From Nocardioides rubriscoriae (lineage in GTDB: Bacteria; Actinomycetota; Actinomycetes; Propionibacteriales; Nocardioidaceae), in contig NZ_VIYJ01000007.1 in the NCBI RefSeq assembly GCF_008087085.1, forward strand, positions 306,972 through 370,971: 64,000 bases of DNA, written 5' to 3'. The notes under the pieces are model-generated. The model did no database searches. It saw only the letters and a list, made by a program, of their open reading frames with translations, and was not told the DNA's origin. Positions 50,491 to 59,310 of this stretch are shown piece by piece; the stretch's first letter is position 1, and the number at the start of each line of letters is the position of its first letter. Both the position numbers and the translations under genes were made by a program.

Positions 50491-50908
50491 TCAGGCGAGT
50501 CCGAGTTGCGACATGATGCCGGCTTCGTCAGTGTCGCCCCAGCGCTCGACGAGCGTGGCGTTCTCGTCGAATTTGCTGATCTGCACCCCGCGGACCGCGA
50601 ACGGCTTGCCAGTCGTGCCGTGGCCTTGGACGGGCCCGTCGTGAGTGCCGGTCAGCGTGTAGGCGAAGGCGACGTTGTCGTCGTCGGCCACAAGGTGCTC
50701 GACCTCGACCTCGACATGGAGGTCGGGGAAGGCAGCACGCATCTCGTTGAAGAAGGCCACGAAGCCAGCCGCTCCGTCCACCTGGCCCGGGGTGGGGTCG
50801 TGATCGACCTTGCCGTCGGCGACCAAGTCATGCAGAGCCGTGAGGGTCACCAGTGTTGACAGCCTCGCCAAAGGCTTGTTGTGCTGTGATGTTCGTGTCC
50901 TTGCTCAT
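50491..50908 (-). pseudogene. frameshifted SnoaL-like ester cyclase
   Basis: ATG 50908, preceded by AAGGAG, encodes MSKDTNITAQQAFGEAVNTGD and then stops at 50828 in frame. The remaining family sequence continues in another frame (LTALHDLVADGKVDHDPTPGQ...GFVAFFNEMRAAFPDLHV...) to 50491. Joining them across one extra base near 50,845 gives a complete SnoaL/ester-cyclase protein. Either the gene is inactivated or the sequence has an indel error. An internal start could still make the C-terminal part. Confidence 0.8.
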
Positions 50909-51086
50909 TGTTGACTCCTTGGTCGAGACGCGTTCTCGTCGTGAGACTGGTGCTGAGCCGCGGCACGACTGAACTGCCTCGCGTGGGTGGGGCGGATGCT
51001 GGGGTGTGGCCCGGGTGGTCGCGTCCCGTCGATGATCGGACTCGACTATCGTTGTCTTGCATTGTCGTCACGCATCCAGGAGATCT

Positions 51087-52157
51087 GTGTCCACGCTCCC
51101 GCTCGCCTGGTTGTTGTTGATCTTCGTCGGAGCTGCGGGTGCCATCTGGGTCGCTGGTGTGCAGTTGTCGAGGCAGACCGACGTGTTGGCCACCCGGCTC
51201 GGCTTGGGCTCCGCGCTCGGAGGCCTGGTCTTGCTCGCGGTTGCGACCAACCTGCCGGAGATTGCCATCGTGGTCAGCGCGTCGTTGGCCGGGAACGTCG
51301 GGGTCGCGGTCGGCAACATCTTGGGCGGGATCGCCATACAGACCGTCGTCTTGGTCCTCCTCGACGCCTTCGGCGTCAGGGGAGCCCGACCCCTCACCTA
51401 CCGGGCAGCATCGCTCGTCCTGGTCCTGGAGGCCGTGCTGGTGGTCGCGATCCTTGCCGTGGTCGTGGCCGGCAGCCAGTTGCCGGCGGACCTGATCGTG
51501 TTTCGGCTCGAGCCCGGCGCGGTGCTGATCGCGGGGCTGTGGGTGGTCGGTCTGCTGCTGCTGCGCCGGGCCAGCCAGTCTCTGCCCTGGCACGAGGCCG
51601 GCGAGGCCCCTGACAACCAGGACCCCCCGCGTGGCCACTCCCGAGCACAGACAGAGCAGAAGGCCACCGAGAAGGGCGTGGCGACCTCGCGTGCCGCGAT
51701 CGTGTTCGGGGTCGCGGCCTTGGTCACCCTCGTCGCCGGCGTGGTCCTGGAGCGCAGTGGAGACGCCATCGCCGGTGACATCGGTTTGTCTGGTGTGCTC
51801 TTTGGCGCCACCGTCCTGGCGGCGGCGACCTCTCTGCCCGAGCTGTCGACCGGTCTGACGTCGGTGCGCCAGGGTGACTACCAGCTGGCGATGAGTGACA
51901 TCTTCGGTGGCAACGCGTTCCTGCCCGTCCTGTTCCTGCTCGCGGGTCTGATCTCGGGGCAATCAGTCCTGCCACAGGCCCAGGACACTGACATCTATCT
52001 CACCGCCCTTGCCATGCTGCTGACCCTGGTCTACGCCGCGGGCCTGGTCTTCCGGCCCGAGCGGCGCACGGCTCGGATGGGGCTGGACTCCTGGGTGGTC
52101 CTGGCGCTGTACGCACTCGGCGTCGCCGGCCTGTTCTCGATCGCCGCTGTCGGATAG
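51087..52157 (+). CDS. CaCA-family cation antiporter (sodium/calcium exchanger-like)
   Basis: A 356-residue membrane protein with two inverted halves. The alpha repeats are LGSALGGLVLLAVATNLPEIAIVV followed by NVGVAVGNILGG, and LFGATVLAAATSLPELSTGL followed by QLAMSDIFGGN. The conserved Glu in each NLPE/SLPE motif binds the cation. A His/Glu-rich cytosolic loop (about residues 175-210) separates the halves. It has about ten helices. The start is GTG 51087, with AGGAG upstream. The ion (Ca2+ or another) is unknown. It is cargo of the element. Confidence 0.87.
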   Translation: MSTLPLAWLLLIFVGAAGAIWVAGVQLSRQTDVLATRLGLGSALGGLVLLAVATNLPEIAIVVSASLAGNVGVAVGNILGGIAIQTVVLVLLDAFGVRGARPLTYRAASLVLVLEAVLVVAILAVVVAGSQLPADLIVFRLEPGAVLIAGLWVVGLLLLRRASQSLPWHEAGEAPDNQDPPRGHSRAQTEQKATEKGVATSRAAIVFGVAALVTLVAGVVLERSGDAIAGDIGLSGVLFGATVLAAATSLPELSTGLTSVRQGDYQLAMSDIFGGNAFLPVLFLLAGLISGQSVLPQAQDTDIYLTALAMLLTLVYAAGLVFRPERRTARMGLDSWVVLALYALGVAGLFSIAAVG

Positions 52158-52400
52158 TTCTGCTGAGCACGTGGCCCGGTAGAGATCATGGTCTGCCCGG
52201 GTCCGCGGGTCCGTCGTGGGAACCTCGGGTGCGCACTGGATGAGGAACTCGCCGAAGGAACGCAGGGCAAGATCGGCACCCGAGACGCTGCCGGGTCGCA
52301 GCAAGCACCCGATCTGCTCCAGGTAGCGCTGCATGACGTGCACAAGTTCGGGGCGCACTGAGAGTTCCTCCCAGGTCGCCAGCGGCTCGGGCGCAATCAT
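52158..52400 (-). pseudogene. 5' fragment of a tyrosine recombinase gene
   Basis: ATG 52400 encodes a typical SAM-like N-terminal domain (LVHVMQRYLEQIGCLLRPGSV, DLALRSFGEFLIQCAPEV). The reading frame then loses similarity and runs into the antiporter gene on the other strand. The catalytic domain is absent. It starts 30 bases after the end of the recombinase pseudogene upstream, the tandem spacing seen in recombinase pairs/trios (Tn554- or RIT-like). It is a truncated second member. Confidence 0.65.
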
Positions 52401-52429
52401 CGCGCACCTGCCGGGCGTGCGGCGTAGAC

Positions 52430-53387
52430 CTAGGCATCGATGACCTCGGCAGCCTTGCGGTACTGCGAGGTCAACCAGTCATCGGCCAGATGGAGGTAGA
52501 TCCGGGTCGTTTCGATCGAGGCGTGCCCGGCTTGGGACTGAACGGCCTCGAGCGGCATCCCTGCTTCACGCAGCCGGGTCAGGCAGGTGTGGCGCAGTGC
52601 GTGGCAGGTCGCGTGGCCGATGCCGGCGCGGGTGCGTGCGGTGAGAAGGATCTGGTCGAGCCCTGCTGCGGTCAAAGGTCGGCCGCGACCGCCTTGCTTC
52701 AAGACCACGAACAGCTGATCGGTGGTGGCATCGGGTGGTCGTTCGGCGTCGAGGTAAGCCGCGACGTGGTCGAAGAACCGCGAGGAGGTCGGAACCAGTC
52801 GCTGGTGACCGCCCTTGCCGTCGGCGATGAAGACCCGCCGCTCGGCCACCCGTAGATCCTCCACCCGTAGCCCGACGACCTCGCAACGCCGCAGCCCACC
52901 GAGCTACATCGCAGCCAGCATCGCGCGGTCGCGGTGGGTCCGCAGCGCGGCGGTGAGCTGGTCGACCTCGTCGGGGGTCAGGATCCGTGGCACCGTCCGC
53001 GACGAGCGAACCAGCGGCACGCCCTGGTTCGGGCGGTTGCGTTCGCGTCGGGTCGGCAGACCGCGCGGGACCGGGTTCTTCGCCACGTCGCCGCGCGCGA
53101 CAAGGTAGGCGTAGCCCGGACACCACCGAGAGCCGGCGCCGCAGGGTCCGGTTCGAGACCCCCGACTCATCACCGGCCACCGAGACAAGCGGGCCGCCGG
53201 TGCCGCTGATTGAAGACTTCCCGGCGCGCTGAGCAGTCATGAACGCCATAACCTCACGCGGCGTCACCTCCTGCGGCGCCACACCCACCACCGAGAAGAA
53301 CACCCGCAAGTCATAGGCCGTCGCAAGCACCGTGTTCGGCCGGCAACGACTCGCCACAAAGTCCAGGTAGTCATCAAGAAGCTTCAC
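52430..53387 (-). pseudogene. tyrosine recombinase inactivated by a frameshift and an in-frame stop
   Basis: The N-terminal domain (MKLLDDYLDFVASRCRPNT to RRRLSVVSG) is in one frame. The sequence continues in a second frame from about 53,115 (YAYLVARGDVAKNPVPRGLP...RTHRDRAMLAAM), then hits TAG at 52904-52906. It resumes after the stop in that same frame with LGGLRRCEVVGLRVEDL and the catalytic blocks CHALRHTCLTRL, GHASIETTRIYLH. All catalytic residues are recognisable, so the decay is recent. Orientation and spacing suggest it was part of a multi-recombinase transposon. Confidence 0.85.
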
Positions 53388-53866
53388 CCGAACCGCATGA
53401 CCGGCTCACCCGAAGACCCCCTGGACCTGATCAGACACACATCAACGAACGACATTCCGGGCGCCTCCTGCCGGCACAGAACACCCGGCGGATCCGGGCA
53501 CTCAGTCCTACGAGGGATACCCGCATATCAAGCATGTGAGGGCGTATAGGACTCGGCGCCTGCCGTTCGAACCCCACCGGTTCGCCGACACGCCGACGTT
53601 AGTAGTCCCCATGCCGCCTATGTCCTGCTCGCCGAGCTGGACCCGTGACGCGACGTTCCTCCACCCAGCATCTGAGATATCGACGGTTGTTCATGTACCC
53701 GATCAAAGTTCCATAATCGCGCCTAGGAACGCTAGAAGAATAGGCGGCACGTATGCTACGAATGTCCGTAGTCGGGTCGCCTTCGGGTGGCCCGTATTCG
53801 CATTTCTAGGATAATTGACGGAAATCGATTGTGGCTGATTGTTGGTGAATTGACGTGCATGGCGGG
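53388..53866. other. gene-free region upstream of the relaxase, candidate oriT
   Basis: About 480 bases, less GC-rich than the flanks, without a supported gene. Immediately upstream of the relaxase are an inverted repeat CTACG / CGTAG (53756-53771) and a hairpin CGGGTCGCC-TTCG-GGTGGCCCG (53773-53794; two G-T pairs, TTCG loop). An AT-richer stretch GGATAATTGACGGAAATCGATTG follows in two parts. Stem-loops next to a MobF gene are the usual place for oriT. This role is inferred. Confidence 0.45.
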
Positions 53867-56689
53867 ATGAAGGTCTACCGCGGCTCAGCTACTGCTGCGC
53901 GGACCTATGTCGAGGCTGATCGGTCGCGGGTCGATGACTACTACCTGGCCGAGGGCACGGGTCTGGCCGAGCGCCACGTCGCGGTCAGCGCCGCTGGTGA
54001 GGCAGCAGGTCGCGGCGCTCCGGGTGTCCGCGCCGGCCGCGCCATGGACGGCGACGCCTACGAGGCGTGGGTCGCAGGCCGCGACGCGGCCACGGGCCGC
54101 GGCAAGGGCCGGGTCCGGACTGATGACCAGGCGGTGCGGTTCGTGGAGGTTGTGGTCAACGGGCCCAAGACGTGGTCGCTGGCCGCGACGGTGCATCCGG
54201 AGGTCTCAGCTGCTTACGACGCGGCGCAAGACCGGGCTGCGGGTGAGGTGGTTGGGTGGCTGGTCGAGCACGCGACCACGCGGGTGGGGCCGCGGGGGCG
54301 GCAGGTCCAGGTGCCGGTGGAGGAGATCGAGGCCGCGGTCGTGCGGCATCACACTTCGCGTGCTGGTGATCCGCACCGCCACTTGCACTTGCAGGTCAAC
54401 GCCCGGGTCTGGGCCCAGGGGGCGTGGCGGGGGATCCACACGGTCGGGGTCCGCGACTGCCTGGACGCGATCAACGGCATCGGACACGCAGCCATCGCCT
54501 GTGACCCGCAGTTCCGCGCAGTGCTGAGCAAGCACGGGTACACGCTGGATGCTGAGTCCGGGGAGATCGAGCAGCTGTCACCGTTCGCGGGTGCGTTCAG
54601 TGCCCGGGCGGCGCAGATCGGCCGCAACGTCGACACCTACGAGGCTCAGTGGCGCACCGCGCATCCCGGTCAGGAACCCGGCCCCAGACTGCGACGCACG
54701 TGGGATGCCCGGGCCTGGGCTGATGCGCGTCCGGACAAGGTCGTGCCGAAGGACGGGGCCGAGTTGCGGGCACGGTGGCTCGAGGAGCTCGCCGACCTCG
54801 GCTTCCACGCACCCACCGCGCCGGCTAAGTCGGCTGAGCCAATGGCGCCGAGGATCGGGCAGCTGAACCGTGACGTGTGCGTCGAGGTCGTGCTGTGCCG
54901 CCTCGGTGCACGCCGGTCGGGGTGGAACGCAGCCGATGTGCGCGGTGAGGTCGAACGGCTCGTGGCCTCGGTCGGGCTGGTCGCCGAGGCGCCGGCGCGG
55001 GTCGAGCTCACCGAGGACCTCACTGCCCGGACCCTGGCCCAGTGCGTACCGCTACTTGACCGGACTGATGTGCCCGAGCACATTCGGTCGTTGACCTCGT
55101 CGAAGGTGTTGTCGGTCGAGAACGAACTGACGGCCCGCCTGACCAACCGCTCACCCATCACCGACACCAAGTCCGGCGCCGGGCCGGCGGAAGTCATCGC
55201 AGCCAACCGCGGGCTTGATGTCGCTCAGCAGAACGTCGCTGCGCACCTTGCCGGCGGGGCGCGGCTACTGCTGGTCGAAGGCGCTGCAGGTGCTGGGAAG
55301 ACCTCGACCCTGGCCGCTGCCAACCAGGCCATGACGCAGGCCGGGCGGGGCCGGATGGTCGTGGTGACGCCGACCTTGAAGGCCGCCTCGGTCGCCGCCG
55401 AGGAACTGGGGACCGAAGCGTTCTCGGCGGCGTGGCTGGTCCACCAGCATGGGTTCCGGTGGGATCAGGACGGCCGTTGGTCGCGGGTTCTGGCTACGCC
55501 TGAGGATCGGGCGCGGTTGTTGCCGGGGGATCTGTTGCTTGTCGATGAGGCCGGGATGCTCGACCAGGACACTGCGTTGGCGTTGATGAAGATCGCCGAC
55601 CAGTCAGGCGCACGCCTCGCGCTGGTCGGCGACCGGCACCAGCTGCCAGCGGTCGGACGTGGGGGAGTCCTGGACCTGGCCGCCGACGCAGCCCCCGACA
55701 CGGCATGTCTGACTCTGGAGACGGTCCACCGGTTCGCCGATCCCAACTACGCGCACCTCACACTCGAGATGCGGACCGGGCAGAACGCCGCCGAGGTCTT
55801 CGAAGCTCTCCTGGCTCGAGGTGACATCCAGATCCATCCCAGCGACATCGAACGAGTTCAGGCCCTGACCAACTTCGCCGACGTCACCGGTATTAGCCAC
55901 GACGGCGCGGAACATCAACGGACGCTGGTGGTGGCTGACACCCGCGAGCAGGTCGCCGCGCTCAACGCCGCGATCCGCGACCGTCGCCAGACCGACCAGA
56001 GGCACGACGACGGGCAGGCGCTCACGACCGCCGCGGGGGAGCGCATCGGTGTCGGCGACACCATCACCACGCGCCGCAACGACCGCTCTCTGGGGGTGGC
56101 GAACCGGCAGACCTGGACCATTACCGCGGTCGCCGACGACGGCGCCCTGACCATCGCCGGCGAACCCCTCGCGGTCGGCCCCAGCAGGCCAGGAACGCAG
56201 GGGGGAACGCAACCAGCAGCAGGACACCGAACAGGGACAAAGCCCCAGGTCAGCAGGGGGGAACGCACCCTTCCGGCGGCCTACGTCCAGCAGCACGTCG
56301 AGCTGGCCTACGCCCAAACCGTCTACGGCGCGCAGGGCGAGACCGTGGACCGTGCCCACTTCGTCCTGGGGGAGCAGACCGGTGCCGCGTCGGCGTACGT
56401 GGCGATGACCCGGGGCCGGGAGGCCAATACCGCGCACCTGGTCGCTGAGAGCGTCGATGAGGCCCGCGAGCAGTGGGTCGCTGTGTTCAGCCGCGACCGC
56501 GCCGACCTCGGACCAGCACGCGCAGCGACCAGAGCTGCAGAGGATCTCGACCGCTACGGCAGCCTCGACTGGGAGACCGCCGAAGCCATCCAAGTCACCG
56601 AGTCTGCGGCCGCAACACGCCTGCGACCGGACCGCGGCAGCCCAGCCGAGCTCCGCCCTGAACCGGCTCGTCCTGGCCGTTCGCGGTGA
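53867..56689 (+). CDS. MobF-family conjugative relaxase/helicase (TrwC/TraI-like)
   Basis: A 940-residue relaxase. The N-terminal TrwC domain has tyrosines in DDYYLAEGTG and the three-His metal motif in HHTSRAGDPHRHLHLQV (about residues 161-177). The helicase half has Walker A GAAGAGKT (about 472), Walker B LLLVDEAGML, and LALVGDRHQLPAVGRGG. The C-terminal part has AYAQTVYGAQGETVDRA and YVAMTRGREAN, typical of RecD-like helicases. It nicks and unwinds the element for transfer. ATG 53867 (MKVYRGSA) is chosen; GTG 53855 is four codons earlier. No coupling protein or T4SS genes are nearby. Confidence 0.93.
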   Translation: MKVYRGSATAARTYVEADRSRVDDYYLAEGTGLAERHVAVSAAGEAAGRGAPGVRAGRAMDGDAYEAWVAGRDAATGRGKGRVRTDDQAVRFVEVVVNGPKTWSLAATVHPEVSAAYDAAQDRAAGEVVGWLVEHATTRVGPRGRQVQVPVEEIEAAVVRHHTSRAGDPHRHLHLQVNARVWAQGAWRGIHTVGVRDCLDAINGIGHAAIACDPQFRAVLSKHGYTLDAESGEIEQLSPFAGAFSARAAQIGRNVDTYEAQWRTAHPGQEPGPRLRRTWDARAWADARPDKVVPKDGAELRARWLEELADLGFHAPTAPAKSAEPMAPRIGQLNRDVCVEVVLCRLGARRSGWNAADVRGEVERLVASVGLVAEAPARVELTEDLTARTLAQCVPLLDRTDVPEHIRSLTSSKVLSVENELTARLTNRSPITDTKSGAGPAEVIAANRGLDVAQQNVAAHLAGGARLLLVEGAAGAGKTSTLAAANQAMTQAGRGRMVVVTPTLKAASVAAEELGTEAFSAAWLVHQHGFRWDQDGRWSRVLATPEDRARLLPGDLLLVDEAGMLDQDTALALMKIADQSGARLALVGDRHQLPAVGRGGVLDLAADAAPDTACLTLETVHRFADPNYAHLTLEMRTGQNAAEVFEALLARGDIQIHPSDIERVQALTNFADVTGISHDGAEHQRTLVVADTREQVAALNAAIRDRRQTDQRHDDGQALTTAAGERIGVGDTITTRRNDRSLGVANRQTWTITAVADDGALTIAGEPLAVGPSRPGTQGGTQPAAGHRTGTKPQVSRGERTLPAAYVQQHVELAYAQTVYGAQGETVDRAHFVLGEQTGAASAYVAMTRGREANTAHLVAESVDEAREQWVAVFSRDRADLGPARAATRAAEDLDRYGSLDWETAEAIQVTESAAATRLRPDRGSPAELRPEPARPGRSR

Positions 56690-56838
56690 CCCACCGCGGG
56701 TAGTCGACGAAAGTTTTTGGTCCGCAGTGATCGCCAGGGACCCCATCTTCGCCTTGGTCCTTAGTGAGAGAGCAAATTCCAGGCGCCGGGCTCGGCCGGT
56801 ACGCGACGACGACGCCTCCAATCACGAGAGGACCCACC

Positions 56839-57123
56839 ATGACCAACCTCGACAGCTCGTCCACCCCTGCGGCACAGGCCGGCATGTCCACGATCGGCTC
56901 CATGACCATCGGCTCGCTCGACGATCGACCCGACGCCGACTTCCTGACCCTGCCCGAGGTCGCCGATGTACTGCGGGTGCCGGTCAACACCTTGCGGTGG
57001 TGGCGCCAGCAGGGCACCGGGCCGCGCTTCTTCAAGATCGGGCGACGTCTGGTCACCACGGTCGGCGACCTGACCAGCTGGGTGGAGACGCAGAAGACCG
57101 GCACAGGCCCCGACGCGGCTTAA
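56839..57123 (+). CDS. helix-turn-helix protein, probable excisionase
   Basis: A 94-residue small DNA-binding protein. The MerR/Xis-like winged helix is FLTLPEVADVLRVPVNTLRWW, then RQQGTGPRFFKIGRRLVTTVGDLTSWVE. Such proteins encoded just upstream of a tyrosine integrase act as recombination directionality factors. The TTGCGGAC repeats at both element ends are candidate sites. ATG 56839 has GAGAGGA upstream; the frame extends further 5' but without family similarity. The integrase follows after 159 bases. Confidence 0.82.
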   Translation: MTNLDSSSTPAAQAGMSTIGSMTIGSLDDRPDADFLTLPEVADVLRVPVNTLRWWRQQGTGPRFFKIGRRLVTTVGDLTSWVETQKTGTGPDAA

Positions 57124-57282
57124 GACGCTCGGCGCGTCTGTGGGTTGTCCACAGGCGCGCCGAGTGCGCCGTTGTCCACAGCCACGTCCGGACCGCCAGC
57201 GCGGACCCGCCATTCGGACGTCGAATGCTGGGAAGCGGCACCGCCGCTCCTTCGTCGACCCCTCGAGATCAGGAGAATGCGC

Positions 57283-58446
57283 ATGGCCAGCTACAGCGTG
57301 GCCAAGAGGCCCAACGGTCAGTGGAGAGCCCGCTACCGGGGCCCCGACCACAAGGAACGATCCCGGCACTTTGATCGCAAGGTCGACGCCGAGCGATGGG
57401 CGCGCACCGAGGTCGCCCGCCTCGACCGCGGCGAGTGGACCAGCCCCGAGCTCGGACGCCTCACCGTCGGCGAGTACTCCCAGGAGTGGCTGCGCAGCAA
57501 GGTCCGCATCCGCCCATCCACCCGACTGATGTACGACGTCGTCCTGCGCAACCAGGTGCTGCCCACCTGGGAGAGCGTCCGGCTCGACGCCGTACGCCAC
57601 GAGGACGTCGGAGCCTGGATCGCCAAACTCCACGGCAACGGGCTCTCGGCCGCACGCACCCGGCACGCCTGGGTCGTCCTGTCCCAGATCCTCGAGCTCG
57701 CGGTCCGCTCGCACCGGATCCCGAACAACCAGGCCAAGGGAGTCGAGCTACCCGCCCTGCCCAGCAAGAGCGAGCGGGACAAGACCCGGTTCCTCGACGA
57801 GCGAGAGGTGTGGGCACTGGCCGAAGCCGCCGGCGACTTCTCGCTCTCCGTGCTCGTCCTGGCCTGGTGCGGGCTGCGGTTCGGCGAGCTCGCCGCCCTT
57901 CGCTGCAGCAGCCTCAACGTCACGAACCGCGAGCTACGCGTCTCGGCCACGCTCTCGGAGAGCAACGGCAAGCTCGTCGAAGGCCCACCCAAGACCGAGA
58001 CCAGCAACCGCACCGTCCCGGTGCCGGCCTGGCTGTGCGACGAGCTCGCCGCACGGACCGAGGGCCGCGAGCCCACCGACCACCTGCTGACCTCACCCAA
58101 CGGCGGGCCACTGCGCAGCGGCAACTGGCGCTACCGCGTCTTCGACCCGGCCGTGAAGAAGACCGGCCTGGCCTCCCAGCAGCGCGGCGACATGCTCCGC
58201 CCGCACGACCTACGACACACCTGCGCATCGCTCCACATCAAGCACGGAACGCCACCCAAGGTGCTCTCCACGATGCTCGGACACGCCTCCGTCGCGATCA
58301 CCCTCGACCGCTATGGTCACCTCTACCCGGGCGAGGTGCACATGTTCGTCGACCGGCTCGGAGAGGTCGCTCTGGCCGCACGTGCGGACTATTTGCGGAC
58401 AGCAGGCCGATCCGAGGCTCCGGACGGAGCGCCAGATCAGCCCTAG
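57283..58446 (+). CDS. int: tyrosine-type site-specific integrase of the element
   Basis: A 387-residue phage-type integrase. An N-terminal arm-binding domain (SYSVAKRPNGQWRARYRGPD) is followed by a SAM-like core-binding domain (about residues 60-160). The catalytic domain has Arg199 (CGLRFGELAAL), His308-x2-Arg311 (HDLRHTCAS), His334 (LGHAS) and Tyr344 (LDRYGHLYP). All active-site residues are intact. ATG 57283 has AGGAG at proper spacing; ATG 57277 is also possible. It ends 31 bases before the tRNA-Met, which carries the attachment core. Confidence 0.95.
   Translation: MASYSVAKRPNGQWRARYRGPDHKERSRHFDRKVDAERWARTEVARLDRGEWTSPELGRLTVGEYSQEWLRSKVRIRPSTRLMYDVVLRNQVLPTWESVRLDAVRHEDVGAWIAKLHGNGLSAARTRHAWVVLSQILELAVRSHRIPNNQAKGVELPALPSKSERDKTRFLDEREVWALAEAAGDFSLSVLVLAWCGLRFGELAALRCSSLNVTNRELRVSATLSESNGKLVEGPPKTETSNRTVPVPAWLCDELAARTEGREPTDHLLTSPNGGPLRSGNWRYRVFDPAVKKTGLASQQRGDMLRPHDLRHTCASLHIKHGTPPKVLSTMLGHASVAITLDRYGHLYPGEVHMFVDRLGEVALAARADYLRTAGRSEAPDGAPDQP
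58383..58400. repeat. right-end copy of the 18-base arm-type repeat
   Basis: TGCGGACTATTTGCGGAC, identical to 39,715-39,732 at the other end of the element. It lies within the last codons of the integrase gene, about 95 bases from the tRNA start. Placement at both ends supports a role in integrase or excisionase binding. Confidence 0.65.
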
Positions 58447-58477
58447 CAAGCCGCTGACCTGGGACAATGGAAAATGC

Positions 58478-58551
58478 GGGGCGGTAGCTCAGTCGGTTAG
58501 AGCAGAGGACTCATAATCCTTGGGTCGTGGGTTCGAGCCCCACCCGCCCTA
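58478..58551 (+). tRNA. tRNA-Met (anticodon CAT), right attachment site of the element
   Basis: A complete 74-base cloverleaf. The acceptor is GGGGCGG / CCGCCCT, D stem GCTC / GAGC, anticodon stem GAGGA / TCCTT with loop CTCATAA, and T arm GTGGG-TTCGAGC-CCCAC; the discriminator is A. CCA is not encoded. Its first 39 bases repeat the truncated half at 39,536, so the element supplied a new 5' half. A CAT anticodon could also belong to tRNA-Ile2; elongator Met is the more likely reading. Confidence 0.9.
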
Positions 58552-58607
58552 CTCCGCACCACCCGGTGCGACGATGTCCGGATCACCACTCGACGACCGG
58601 GGACAGC

Positions 58608-59300
58608 GTGAAGACCGAGGGGCCGCTCGTGATCGCGCGATGGCCGCGCACGCGTCTGGCCGTCCTGGTCGTCGCGCTGGTGGCTGCCGGGACCTTCTTC
58701 ACCTTCGGTGACGTGCTGACCACCGAGCAGGTGCGCGACGCCGTCGACGGGCTCGGCCCGGCCGCGCCGGTGGTCTACGTCGTGGTGGCCGCGGTCCTCG
58801 CCGCCGCGCTCGTGCCCGGGCCGCTGCTCGCCGCGGCCAGCGGGCTGCTCTTCGGCGTGGTGCTCGGGACGGTCGTGGCGGTCGCGTCCTCGGCCCTCAC
58901 GGCGCTGCTCGCCCAGCGTCTCGGCAGGGCCGCCGGCCTCGACGGCGCCCGGGCCGTCCTCGGGCCCGTCCGGGCCGCGGTGACCGAGGACCTCCTGGCC
59001 CGGCGCGGCCTCCTCGCGGTCGTCGGCCAACGGCTCCTGCCCGGTGTCCCCGACGCACCCGCGACCTACGCCTTCGGGGCCCTGGGCGCCACCGGCTGGC
59101 AGACCGTGCTGGGCACGCTGATCGGGGCGTCGCCGCGCGCCTTCGCCTACACCGCGCTCGGCGCCTCGCTCGACGACCCGGGGTCACCCCTGGCCCTGGC
59201 CGGGCTCGCGGTGTGGGTGGTCGTCTCCGTCGCCGGCGCCGAGCTGGCGCGGCGCTGGTGGGTCGTACGCCGCCGGTCCCGCGCCGCGGACGGCGACTAG
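58608..59300 (+). CDS. TVP38/TMEM64-family (VTT domain) membrane protein
   Basis: A 230-residue membrane protein with about five to six helices. The VTT/DedA-like core is VVYVVVAAVLAAALVPGPLLAAASGLLFG, in two segments, followed by LTALLAQRLGRAAG and the re-entrant RLLPGVPDAPATYAFGALG. VTT proteins are associated with lipid scrambling/flipping and membrane homeostasis. The start is GTG 58608; GTG 58629 is possible. It is the first core-genome gene after the element. Confidence 0.82.
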   Translation: MKTEGPLVIARWPRTRLAVLVVALVAAGTFFTFGDVLTTEQVRDAVDGLGPAAPVVYVVVAAVLAAALVPGPLLAAASGLLFGVVLGTVVAVASSALTALLAQRLGRAAGLDGARAVLGPVRAAVTEDLLARRGLLAVVGQRLLPGVPDAPATYAFGALGATGWQTVLGTLIGASPRAFAYTALGASLDDPGSPLALAGLAVWVVVSVAGAELARRWWVVRRRSRAADGD

Positions 59301-59310
59301 CGGCTCGCGC

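Larger units (their letters stand above)
39536..58516. mobile_element. integrative mobilizable element of about 18.9 kb in tRNA-Met(CAT)
   Basis: Bounded by a 41-base near-identical repeat of the tRNA 5' half, with a tyrosine integrase next to the intact tRNA at the right end. It also encodes an excisionase-like protein and a MobF relaxase. No type IV secretion, FtsK-like transfer, or replication-initiator gene is visible, so it should be mobilizable rather than self-transmissible. Cargo: DUF305, DUF6153, DUF4396, ECF sigma operon, DNA glycosylase, LysR/TDT pair, fluoride operon, cation antiporter. The distance between repeat copies is 18,942 bases. Confidence 0.88.

Noticed and set aside
53536..53814. 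92-codon open frame upstream of the relaxase
   Set aside because: No ribosome site, no codon bias and no recognisable motif; it overlaps the hairpins considered as oriT.
39575..58475. Defence islands (restriction-modification, toxin-antitoxin, CBASS and similar) in the element
   Set aside because: Every intact gene was assigned to mobility, ion handling, regulation or DNA glycosylase; no defence-type gene pair was found.
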